Source of the DNA: Neostapfia colusana
Lineage: Eukaryota; Streptophyta; Magnoliopsida; Poales; Poaceae
Assembly: GCA_030760725.1 (NCBI GenBank)
Contig: JASWHV010000019.1
Span: 35,529,944-35,593,943, forward strand
DNA: 64,000 bases
Direction of reading: 5' to 3'
Shown: piece by piece, positions 12,138 to 22,161 of the stretch
Layout: each line of letters begins with the position of its first letter
How positions within the stretch are numbered: position 1 is the stretch's first letter
Notes under the pieces: model-generated
What the model saw: only the letters and a program-made list of their open reading frames with translations
The model's database searches: none
Told to the model about the DNA's origin: nothing
Program-made: the position numbers and the translations under genes

Positions 12138-12154
12138 GTGGGACCCACATGTCA
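12138..12154 (+). promoter_or_regulatory. Conserved U3 box in the C 5' LTR
   Basis: GTGGGACCCACATGTCA lies just upstream of the GC-rich block. The same box occurs at the matching place in the LTRs of A, B, C and E1. The GTGGGACCCAC core is palindromic apart from its centre. Its role as a protein-binding promoter site is inference. Confidence 0.45.
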
Positions 12155-14095
12155 GCCACTGAAGGTGATCAACTGAGTGGACTTTCAGTACTCGGGTCCC
12201 CGAGCTTCTCCCGAGAGCGCCACCGAGGGGAGGCCACCGCGCCACCACCTGCTTGCCGCCCCACGGTCGCTGAACCGACTCCCGGGACCCTTATCTAGGC
12301 GTCCGAGCAGCCGCCGGTGCTCCCCATCCCTAACCCGACGCGCTCTCGCCCAACAGACTGAAACTCCTCGCCGCCCGAGCGATCTTTCGGTCCCTCATCG
12401 CCCGGCCCATCCAGTAACCCTCCCGGCGATCTGAGACCAGCACCGGGTGCGCTAAGCCGCCTTCAACAACTTCGCATTGGTTCCAGACCCTGCGCAGCCT
12501 TCCCCGAGCTCCACCGCGGCGATCCTTGCCCTGCCGGTTCAGCTCAAGCCGCCGCTGCGGGAACCGTCCTTCCGGCTACAACAGCCCACCGTTCACGGAG
12601 CTGTGAACAGAAAAGAGGTTCGCCTCCAACCCCTCTTTCATTTCCGCAAGCTCCGGCGGCGTGACGAGCGCTGCTCCGGCCGGAATTTCATATTTTTCAC
12701 GACGGTGTGCAAAAGTGAGGTCGGTACTGATCCGAGAAATTCGTAAGCCACACTGCATCACTCATCGTCTTGTGGAGAGGATCACTTCTAGTAGCCCGTG
12801 CAGATCCATAGGAGCAGGAACCACGAAGAACCGTGGAGGGAAACCGCTGTTCTTCGAGTTTTAGTAGAAATCCCGATTTCTGGCCTAGGTCGCATGGTGA
12901 CAGCCCAACACAGCCCTTCCCGAGCTCCGTAGAGCTCATGTCGACCTTTCCTATGGTCCACTGATGCTCGACGACCCTTAGCTTGATCGGGGGAGGTGCT
13001 AGGGAGGGTGGACAACGCGACCGAAGTTCTTCCGAGGTTGCGGCTCGTCGCCGACCATGTTGCGGCCGTTGTCATGACAAGCTGACCCCAGAATCCTGTT
13101 CCCCTAGTGAAAGTGGGCAGGGGCGGCCAAAATCGTGAAGTTTGGAGCTTTACAGAAGCCGGCGGCGAGCTCTCCGGCGAAGTCCCCCGGCGGCAGAGCA
13201 CGGGCGTCGCGAGGTTGAAGAAGGGGGTGGACCCCAGCTGTCAGCGACCGATATTTTAAATCAGGATCGTGGTGCGTCCGGGATCGGGTGTGCTGGCGCG
13301 CAAAGACCCTGTGGGCCGCAGTGTGCGGTCGCCTCGGCGTGCGACGCGTGTCCCCGGGCCCACTCGCGAGTTTAAACTTCTCCCCGATTTTCAGAATTCT
13401 TCCAAACTTCAAATCCTCATAACTTTGGCTAGAAAGCTCCAAATCGAGTGAACCAAATTTTGTTGGATTCAGCTCTCTGAGCACTTTCCAGCAAATCAAG
13501 TTTCACTTCATGAAAATCCTTATTTCTCCAGAATTAATTCCTCAAACATTAAACTGTGTGGAATTTTAACTGGAGAATCCTTTGGAGGAAAATCCTGAAA
13601 TTTTGCTGGTACGTTCACCAAAATATCCCTGAACTACCATAAAAATTTCAGACCCATTTGAGCTCATTTGATCCACCTAATGGTGTGATTAGTGAAACTG
13701 TTCCAGAAAAAATAGAAAATGTTCAGAAACATTTTCAGAATTTTCTCTGAAATTGTTTAGCTCGTATCTTTCATTAGGAACCTTCAAATTAAGTGAGACC
13801 AACTCCATTAGAACCCTTTGAAAATCTAGTTTTCAGAAAGTCATAGTTTGTTTCATGAAAATCCTTAGAACACCCTAGAAGCCTTCAATTAAGGTCAAGT
13901 ACATGATTAATTGTGGAGGGCTCAAATGAGCTTTGCTGCAACTAAAACTTGACCAAGTCTCGGTTTAGGTTGTAACCAAGCCACAGTAAAAATTTCACAG
14001 TCATTGGTCTTGTCTAGTAAGAGTTATAGACTTCACAAGTTAAAAGTTAATACAACTGCATTTAAATTAATACATGTATTGCTTCTATCATGTAG

Positions 14096-15351
14096 TCGCT
14101 AAGGTCGAGGAGGAACCCGAAGTCCTAGACTTCGTTACTCCAGAGGAACAGCTAGCCTATGACCAAGAGCAGGAAGGCAAGCTCCTATTTGCATTAACCT
14201 TTTACAAGTTTTTATTGTTTTGAGCACATACTTGATTACTTTATTCTTTGCATTAGAGTCTTGTTTAGAAACCCAACTGCATAGCCAAGAAAACCATGGG
14301 TTGGGTTTAGGATGGCAAACCCCGTTAGCTACTGCAATGCTATGATAGTGTAGGATTCGGTACAAGTCGAGTAGTTGGAACTACTCGCGAGCATAGGCTA
14401 GAGGCACTCAACTCGGGTAGTGATAGCACAAGAAACACATGGCAAGAAAACGAGACCAAGCGGAGGGTAACGGCAGCAGGACTTTGGGGCCTATGTGCTG
14501 TAGCTCCGCTTGTGTCGATTGAGGACCGAGCCTTGTGCGGGCCTGTTGAACGAGCTAGAACAGTACCGAAGACCTACCGGCTATATGGGAACCGGGAAAC
14601 CGATGTAACTCGGGTAGCTGGGTATTGAGGCATTGCCCGTCGTTCAGAGGATAGGTTGAGAGCTTGAGGTGTAAATCGGCTGGCGGCACGGAGAGACGCG
14701 TGCAGAGACCTCTTGCTCGGGACGATGGGACCGGTTCAATATTTGGCTGACGGGCGAAAGGTGGTTGCGTACGGCGTCCGTGATGGTTGTAGGCAACATC
14801 GAGTACGGGCGTACGTGACGGGTTGTTCGGGTAACCCTGCAGGTGTAAATCGATTATAATCGCCGTCCCTCGCGGTCAGTGAGTACCACTTGTTCACTGT
14901 ATCGTGACGTAGAAAGAACAGGCTAGTTACATGTTAAAATGTTGCTGATTGAAAGATGGACTTTGCTTGTTAATGGTTTGTTGTAGTTAGAGCTAACTAA
15001 AGTTCCTTTCAACTTTGGGCAAAGTACATGAGAGAAATGCGTTTCTTGTTTGATTGCGGCTCTCTCATGTGCCTTAGCATAAGGTTCTCCACAACCTGCT
15101 GCTAAAATTTGAAAGTAAGGTTCCACTAATTAGGTGAGTCCTTTGCAAATGATTTTTACCTCATGTACCCATCATCCCTCATGTAGAAGTTCCATGTTTA
15201 GGTGAGACGGGTCAGACTTGCTGAGCCTTCGTGCTCACTGCTTGTGTTTGAAGCTTTTGCAGGGTTCTATGAGGAAGGGACTCCCGAAGAGGAGACGGAA
15301 CCCCAGGAGGGGAATCCCGTCGAGTGGGAGTCGTGCACGCCGCAGAATTAG
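14096..15351 (+). other. Candidate spliced LTR reading frame, C 5' LTR copy
   Basis: Segment a, about 14096-14176 (81 nt), follows ATCATGTAG and reads ...VEEEPEVLDFVTPEEQ... It ends at GAAG|GCAAG. Segment b, 15263-15351 (89 nt), follows CTTTTGCAG, reads FYEEGTPEEE...VEWESCTPQ and ends in TAG. The two halves join in frame (1 nt plus 2 nt). The putative intron is about 1.09 kb. An ATG lies in frame a few codons before segment a. No known family is recognised. Confidence 0.4.
14368..14387 (+). other. Palindromic hairpin in the C 5' LTR
   Basis: CGAGTAG and CTACTCG arms around TTGGAA; the arms can extend to nine pairs. The same arms are present in all LTRs of the window except G. Confidence 0.55.
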
Positions 15352-15472
15352 TGTGCGTGTGTGCTAGCAAGGACACGTTCAAGGGCTGAACGTGAACTTG
15401 ATGCGTAGTCTACGCCCGTGAGTGTAGACTGGACCTATTTTAATGTAAACATGTTCATAAACTTGTTTATGT

Positions 15473-15478
15473 AATAAA
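15473..15478 (+). promoter_or_regulatory. Possible polyadenylation signal in the C 5' LTR
   Basis: AATAAA about 100 nt from the LTR end; matched at 56667-56672 in the 3' LTR. It would define the end of the R region, but this is inference. Confidence 0.4.
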
Positions 15479-15516
15479 ATTTTGCTTCCGCTTTGTACCT
15501 TTGATGCGTGTTATCC

Positions 15517-15537
15517 GGTGCTGTGCAACGCAGCACC
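15517..15537 (+). other. U5 hairpin in the C 5' LTR
   Basis: Arms GGTGCTG and CAGCACC, 7-nt loop, seven Watson-Crick pairs, 43 nt before the LTR end. Confidence 0.65.
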
Positions 15538-15584
15538 CCTCAGCATGATCCTGGCTCGACAAGACCGTGGGGTCGTGTCAGCGT

Positions 15585-15596
15585 TGGTATCAGAGC
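15585..15596 (+). other. Element C primer binding site
   Basis: TGGTATCAGAGC, four bases after the LTR end; complementary to the 3' end of initiator Met tRNA. Confidence 0.92.
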
Positions 15597-17079
15597 TCGC
15601 TTGAGGTTTAACGCACTAAAAAGGTCTTCTTTTTCAAAAATCCAGTGAGGAACCAGTTAGTAGCCCGTATAAGGATATTATTAGTATATAGATAGTGGCA
15701 TATTAACCTATTTGTTTATGTCGTAAAAATCGTGTATCTCGGGACGTTTATGTCTTGGGGGGTACACGTAAGCGCTGTCCACCAGTGCGCACAAGCAGAA
15801 GGGTGGAGCCCCACGGGTGGCAGGTAACCCGACCCGCTTTGATATCCTCTACGACTCTTCATGTCGTTTGGGGTATTCGAGCAACGTCTGTCCCTGGCGT
15901 GCGTGGTGCAACTTGGGAGACCCCGTCACGTGGTCTGAAACGTGAACACGTAACTCAAGGCGTGTTTGGCTTGAGAACATCCGGGCGAGTGATGACGGCC
16001 GGTTGTACTAACTGTATGGATTCCGGGCTCGGTGTGCAGCCGAGTCTGACGATTGCTTGAGTTTCTGCAGGTAGCCTGACCACGAAACAGTAGACGTGTA
16101 GCATCTGTGTGCGAGTGACGTTTAGTGCTACTGAAATAACGAAGCCGGCTAAGTCCGGTATAGGTTTTTCCTTTGTGAGGACGTAGTACCGACATAATCT
16201 GGTGACGCATCGATGTCACACCCAACTAAATGAACAACTTCATTTAAAACTTGAAGTTTTTGATATAAAGTAGTAAAACTTGATGTAACTCCTTCCCTTG
16301 AACAAGATATTCAAAGTTAACAAGTTTTCAACTTATAGGTTGTTAAGGACAGAGCACTCTGTTTTCAGCCGAATTAGGGCTGAAGTTGATCAGAGGTTAG
16401 AGGTGGAGTTCTTTCGATGTTGGGGTCATATAATACATTTATGGAAAGCTTTGGAAGAGCTTTAAAACTTTTCTGTTGAGGTCCAGAGGTGTTTCATCCC
16501 TTAACCACTCGAAAACTGCAGTAGAGTTGAAACTGTCCAGAAAACAGGACTGAGTAAAGACTCTCTGTAAACTATCTGTAAATTAAGCGTAACTTCCTGC
16601 TTAAAAATCCAAAAATAGAAATGTGGTAGTTCTGGAAAGATTATGAGATGGGTTACAACTTTGTAACAGAAAGTTTTGTCAGATTAGGGATAGAATTAAC
16701 TGGAATTCTTGGATAAAATCAGTACATAAAGCAGGGAGGTGCTGTCCAATTTTTTCCAGAAATTCTGTTAACTTTGACATCTCATAACTTTTGAACCAGG
16801 ACAGATCTTAGGCCAAGCAAATACTTTCTGGAAAGCTATTGAAGTTAGCTTTAACTTTGATGTTTAGCTCCAGAATTGGTTTTGCCTTCAACATGGTCTA
16901 AATCAGTTTGAAATGGAAACTGGTCAGGGCTGTCATGAGAACAGCAGATCAGCAGTCAAATTTGTTTAAAATTTGAACTAGATTTCCAAGTTTATGGGTT
17001 CAAGGACATGTCTTATGTTATAACTCAGTGGTTTACTGTTTAAAAAAATATTTGACATTTCTCAAATACATTTTTACAG
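15597..17079 (+). other. Element C untranslated leader
   Basis: About 1.5 kb between the PBS and the extra ORF, with no coding evidence. The first 260 bp include a block (about 15765-15850) shared with the leaders of A and B. The last bases read TTTTTACAG immediately before the ATG of the extra ORF, a good 3' splice site candidate. Confidence 0.7.
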
Positions 17080-18024
17080 ATGACAGCAGATAAGCAATTA
17101 GAGAACGGGTGGGTGGTGTCCCACTGTTCTCACCGTAGCGGCTACCCGGAAGCATTGTGGCAAATGCTCCAATATTTCGGGTACAACCATATGCCTCAAT
17201 ACTTCGCCAAGGAATAAGGCGAAGAGGGGAACAAGACGTGGACGATCCATGTCGAAGTCCCTGCAGGACCTCCGCCACCCGGTTGGGTGCCGTTCACCGT
17301 CACGGTGAGAGGTAGGCAACCTGAAGGGATGTGGCAAGTGGCAGCCTATGACACTATGTCACGTTTCTGCCAACTACACGTGCAGGCTGTGGAGGGCACT
17401 CCATACGCGCTCGTTCCAGTGGAGGGACAGGCTCAGCATGTGTGGGAAGAGAGGTACCTGGAGGCAACGGACCCGAGTTGCCCAAGGTACAACCTCGCGG
17501 AGGCAAATCTCAGCCTCCAGATGAGGGCAGGAAACACCGTGATGGACAGCCAAGCTGTTCATACGTAGCATCTCGCCACAATGCTCAAAGGGAGCACGAG
17601 CCGTGGAGACAATTTCGAGAGTGCTCACAGCGCACTCCGCAATGTACTCCGTCTGACGATCAAGCGACTGAATGAACAACATAATCAGTTGCATCGTCTG
17701 GAGAAGGCGAAGAGGAAAAGCCGTGTTGACATCACGGCGTTGCAAGAACTGGTACAACATCTGACCCAGCAGAACGAGGACCTTGCTCAAGAGCGGGACG
17801 ACGCTATTGAGGAAGGGCAAGGCTGGGAAGAAGATTACAACCAAGCCATGGACGAGGTGCATGCATTGCAGGACCTCGTACCTCCGGTGTTAGGCGTACC
17901 AGTGGTCTTGGGCCTTCCAGCAATGGGAGAACCCGAGATGGGAGAAGAGGTGGTAGATCCGGAGCCACCAGCAGAGGTACCGGAGGAGGACGACCCACAG
18001 GAGGTCGAGTTCTACTCCGAGTAG
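17080..18024 (+). pseudogene. Extra ORF upstream of gag in element C (two stops)
   Basis: A 314-codon frame that I do not recognise. It opens with MTADKQLENGWVVSHCS, has a globular-looking N-terminal half (motifs YFGYN, WTIHVEV, GRQPEGMWQVAA, CQLHVQA), then a predicted coiled coil rich in Glu, Gln and Lys at about residues 205-265, and ends in a Pro/Glu-rich acidic tail. In-frame stops lie at 17215-17217 (TAA) and 17566-17568 (TAG). Its homologue in B (26991-27924) aligns over its whole length, so this was once one protein of about 310 residues. It lies between the PBS and gag, where some plant gypsy elements carry additional ORFs. Function unknown. Confidence 0.75.
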
Positions 18025-18178
18025 GGGGTTACAGTTGCCAAGTAGGGCAGCTAGGGTAGTGTAACCCAACTTTTGTAATCGGTGACATGTCGTGTAGACA
18101 GTAGCGTATGTATAGGTAGTGACGACTTGAGCACGACTTCTCGGAGACCCGAGAATAATGTATCTTGTATAAAGTTTA

Positions 18179-18183
18179 TGCTT
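18179..18183. repeat. Target site duplication of element B, left copy
   Basis: TGCTT; repeated at 33341-33345. Confidence 0.95.
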
Positions 18184-21100
18184 TGACACGACCCCACTGG
18201 TCCTGTCGAGCCAGGATCACGCTGCGTTGCACAGCACCGTATAACACACGTCAAAGGTGCAAAGCGGAAGCGGAAGTTTTATTATATAAACAAGTTTATG
18301 AACATATTTACATCAAAATAAGTTCAGTCTACACTCGCGGGCGTAGACTAAGCATCAAGTGCACGTTCAGCCCTCGAACGTGTCCTTGCTAGCACACACG
18401 CACACTAACTCTGCGGCGTGCACGACTCCCACTCGACGGAGTTCCCCTCCTGGGTTTCCGTCTCCTCTTCGGGAGTCCCTTCCTCATAGAACCCTGCAAA
18501 AAGCTTCAAACACAAGCAGTGAGCACGAAGGCTCAGCAAGTCTGACCCGTCTCACCTAAACATGGAACTTCTACATGAGGGTAATGGGTTGCATGAGGTA
18601 AAAATCATTTGCAAGGACTCGCCTAATTAGTAGAACCTTACTTTCAAGTTTTAGCAGCAGGTTGTGGAGAACCTTACGCTAAGGCACATGAGAGAGCCGC
18701 AAACAAACAAGAAACGCATTTCTCTCATGTACTTTGCCCAAAGTTGAAAAGAACTTTAATTAGCTTTAAGCTACAGCATATCATTAACAATCAATGTCCA
18801 GCTTTCAATCAGCAACATTTTAACATGTAACTAGCCTGTTCTTTCTATGTCACGGTACAGTGAACAAGTGGTACTCACTGACCGCGAGGGACGGCGATTA
18901 TAATCGATTTACACCTGCAGGGTTACCCGAACAACCCGTCACGTACGCCCGTACTCGATGTTGCCTACAACAACCATCACGGACGCTGTACGCAACTACC
19001 TTTCACCCGTTAGCCAAATATTGAACCGGTCCCATCGTCCCGAGCAAGAAGGCTCTGCACGCGCATCTCCGTGCCGCCAGCCGATTTACACCTCGAGCTC
19101 TCAACCTACCCTCTGAACGACGGGCAATGCCTCAATACCCAGCTACCCGAGTTACATCAGTTTCCCGGTTCCCATATAGCCGGTAGGTCTTCGGTACTGT
19201 TCTAGCTTGTTCAACAGGCCCGCACACGGCTCGGTCCTCAATCGACACAAGCGGAGCTACAGCACACAGGCCCCAAAGTCCTGCTGCCCTTACTCTCCGC
19301 TCGGTCTCATTTTCTTGCCATGTGTATCATGTGCTATCTCTACCCGAGCAATGTGCCTCTAGCCTATTCTCGCGAGTAGTTCCAACTACTCGACTTGTAC
19401 CGAATCCTACTCTATCCTAGCAATGCAGTGGCTAACGAGGTTTTCAATCCTAAACCCAACCCATGGTTTTCTTGGCTGTGCAGTTGGGTTTCCAATCAAG
19501 ACTCTAATGCAAAGAACAATATTCAAAGATGTGCTCAAAACAATAAACATTTGTAAAAAGGTTAATGCAAACCGGGGCTTGCCTTGCTGCTCTTGGTCGT
19601 AGGCTAGCTGTTCCTCCGGAGTAACGAAGTCTAGGACTTCGGGTTCCTCCTCGACCTTAGCGACTATATGATAGAAACAATACATGTATTAATTTAATGC
19701 ATTTGTTTTAAGTTGGAAGTTGTGAAGTCTACAACCTTTGGTAGATAGACCTGATGACTGTGAAACTTTTACTGTGGCTTGGTTACAACCTAAACAGAGA
19801 CTTGGTCAAGTTTTAGTTGCAGCAAAGCTCATTTGAGCCCTCCACAAATAATTATGTCCTTGACCTTAATTGGAACTCTTAGGGTGTTCTAGGAATTTTC
19901 ATGAGACAAACTATGACTTTCTGAAAACTAGATTTTCAGAGGGTTCTAATGGAGTTGGTCTCACTTAATTTGGAAGTCTCTAACTAAAGATATGAGCTAA
20001 ACAATTTCAGAGAAAATTCTGAAAATGTTTCTGAACATTTTCTATTTTCTTTGGAACAGTTTCACTAATCACACCATTAGGTGGATTAAATGAGCTCAAA
20101 TGGATCTTAAATTTTTATGGTAGTTCAAGGATATTTTGGTGAACATCTCAGCAAAATTTCAGGATTTTCCTCCAAAGGATTCTCCAGTTAAAATTCTTAA
20201 CAGTTTAAATTTTTGAGGAATTAATTCTGGAGGAATAAGGAATTTCATGGAGTGAAACTTGATTTTCTGGAAAGTACTCAGAGAGCTGAATCCAGCAAAA
20301 TTTGGTTCACTCAATTTGGAGCTTTCTAGCCAAAGTTATAAGGATTTGAAGTTTGAACTAACCCTGAAATTCGGGGAAAAGTTTAAACTCTGGCTTGTGG
20401 GCCCCGCACACAGTGCGTCGTCTCCCTCCTCGCGCCAACTGCGCGGCGGCGGCGTTCTCCGGCGACCCTCGCCGGAACTGAGTTCCCGGCCACCCCCCCG
20501 GCCCGAAACTTGCCGCCTGCCCCTTTTCCGACCCCCTGGACTCGATGGTAGGGTAGCCGGCCGCCGGCGATGACCGGAAACCCGTGCGCACCGGTGACAG
20601 CACCTGCTAGGGTTCCGGTGAGGTCGGTCCCGCTCTCCCGGGCACCAAATCGACCGGAAATTGGTCGGAGAGCATCAGTAGGGCATGGGAAACACGAACT
20701 AGGGCTGGGTGGAAGCTAGAAATACTGGCAACTAGGCTCTCGACGGTGAGCCGAGGTGTTCAGCCATGGCGGCGGGGAAAACAGCCATATCATGGCCGAT
20801 TCTCAATGGTTTTCTCCAATTCCAGTCCGAGCGTGGGCGCTAGCGTGCATAGAAGCTACTAGGTAACGAGCTTGTCCAACCTTCGTGCATAGAGCACGAA
20901 TTTCACCCGAAGGTGAGCTCGGTTCTTATGAACTGATCAAGAGTAAATTTGGAAATTCTCGGCCGAGGGTTGATCCATCGCCAAACGGCTTTCGGCTACT
21001 CCATCTACATACAATCACGCACCTTTCTTGTGTAGAGAAGAGGACGTGACAACGGCTGTGCCGTGCTGTCCACGGGAGCCCGATCGGCGGCGATGTTCGG

Positions 21101-22092
21101 CTCGCCGGAGAAATGGCTCGTACAGCTCGAGGAAGCTTGCTCACTGGCCAACACGGAGTGTGGGAGGTTGCTCTCGATCCCTTGGTGCCGTTTTGCTGTG
21201 GAGGAGGCTGTGCTCGCGAGCGATCGGCTTGATCAAGCGGGAGCTCGAGCGGCGGTGATGGCAGTGGATAAACGGCCGAGTATGCCGGCAGCTCGGGGAA
21301 TGAGTGATCGGAGCACGCCGGGGAGGGAATAAATAGCCCGGCGGCTGGTCTCCGGCTTGGGGCGCGCAGCAGGAGCTGGCGCCGGCTGCCCCCCTTCGGT
21401 GGCGCGCGCACACAGCAGCCGGGAACCGACTGAACTGTGTTTCAGTCGGTTTGTATTGAGGCAGAGGCTGACATGTGGGTCCCACCCCTCCTTTTAACCT
21501 CTGAAATTTACTCCTAACAGCTGTGGTAAACAGTGAACCCTATACTACCCTTGGCAATTCAAATTATTCACCCATGAGCCATTTGAATTGATCAAAGTTC
21601 AAATGAGGTTTGGTTTGAATGAATTTCAGCACAAGTTCAGTTTGAAATTCAAATAAAGTTTGAATTTCTCCCCCTTAGCTCATGTCAAGATCAACTCCAA
21701 ATGGAGTGAAAATTGGTGTGGGAGCTCACAAAAATGTGCTGAGTGAGAATATGCCTTCCACTTTTAAATTCAGTGGGTGAAAACAGTTTGAATTTGAATC
21801 TGGTTTCAAACTGCCCTCCTCCTATCTATACCCAAAATGACCTCAAAAAGGTTTTGAATTTGGGTGGAACTTGGCATGGACATCCTTAGCAAAGTGTAGG
21901 AGTTTTCATATGTCCAGCCCATCTATATCACATGTGGGAAATACCACTTTTACAATGTGTGAGTTTGTTCTCTAATGAGCATGATGATAATTGTTACTTG
22001 CTCTTCATTTGTGTTCATCATTCTTGCTCAAATGAGGTGTGTGGTGTGGTGATGAACACTGCAAATGGGTGTCAAAAACTGAGACCCTTACA
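18184..22092 (-). repeat. Element B 3' LTR (3,909 bp)
   Basis: Plus-strand ends TGACACG and CTTACA. It lacks 10 nt, present in the 5' LTR at 29464-29473, that form the 3' arm of the U5 hairpin. The GC-rich block is at 20400-21430, and the conserved box TGACATGTGGGTCCCAC is at 21469-21485. Confidence 0.95.
18405..19663 (-). other. Candidate spliced LTR reading frame, B 3' LTR copy
   Basis: Segment a 19663-19583 (81 nt) and segment b 18493-18405 (89 nt), both open. Acceptor AG, GC donor (CAAG|GCAAG), phase and the EWESCTP-type C-terminus are all as in C. Without splicing, segment a lies in a 92-codon frame (19685-19407) whose downstream part is not conserved between families. Confidence 0.4.
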
Positions 22093-22109
22093 TTCCTCCC
22101 CCCTTAAAA
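22093..22109 (-). other. Element B polypurine tract
   Basis: On the minus strand AAGGGGGGAGGAA follows TTTT and abuts the 3' LTR. It would prime plus-strand DNA synthesis. Confidence 0.9.
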
Positions 22110-22161
22110 GAATCTCGTCCTGAGATTATAAGGTGAAAATGAGAGAGAGGGCGGTGGAAAA

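Larger units (their letters stand above)
11532..15580 (+). repeat. Element C 5' LTR (4,049 bp)
   Basis: Begins TGTAAGGGCCTCAG and ends GTCGTGTCA. It contains a conserved CCCACATGTCA box at 12138-12154, then a GC-rich block (12180-13370) that opens many meaningless frames, an AT-rich middle, a hairpin at 14368-14387, an AATAAA at 15473-15478 and the U5 hairpin at 15517-15537. Its partner is 52730-56773. Confidence 0.95.

Noticed and set aside
12177..13500. Many open frames in GC-rich LTR blocks (also 3750-5200, 7900-8860, 20400-21480, 31600-32730, 34570-36200, 44980-46370, 53350-54700)
   Set aside because: High GC removes stops. Frames differ between the paired LTRs through small indels and have no recognisable domain. 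They are probably U3/5' untranslated sequence.
19407..19685. 92-codon LTR frame read straight through segment a (also 30656-30934)
   Set aside because: Only the 27 codons of segment a are conserved between families. The rest is intron-like and is not open in the E or F copies, so I do not call the unspliced frame a gene.
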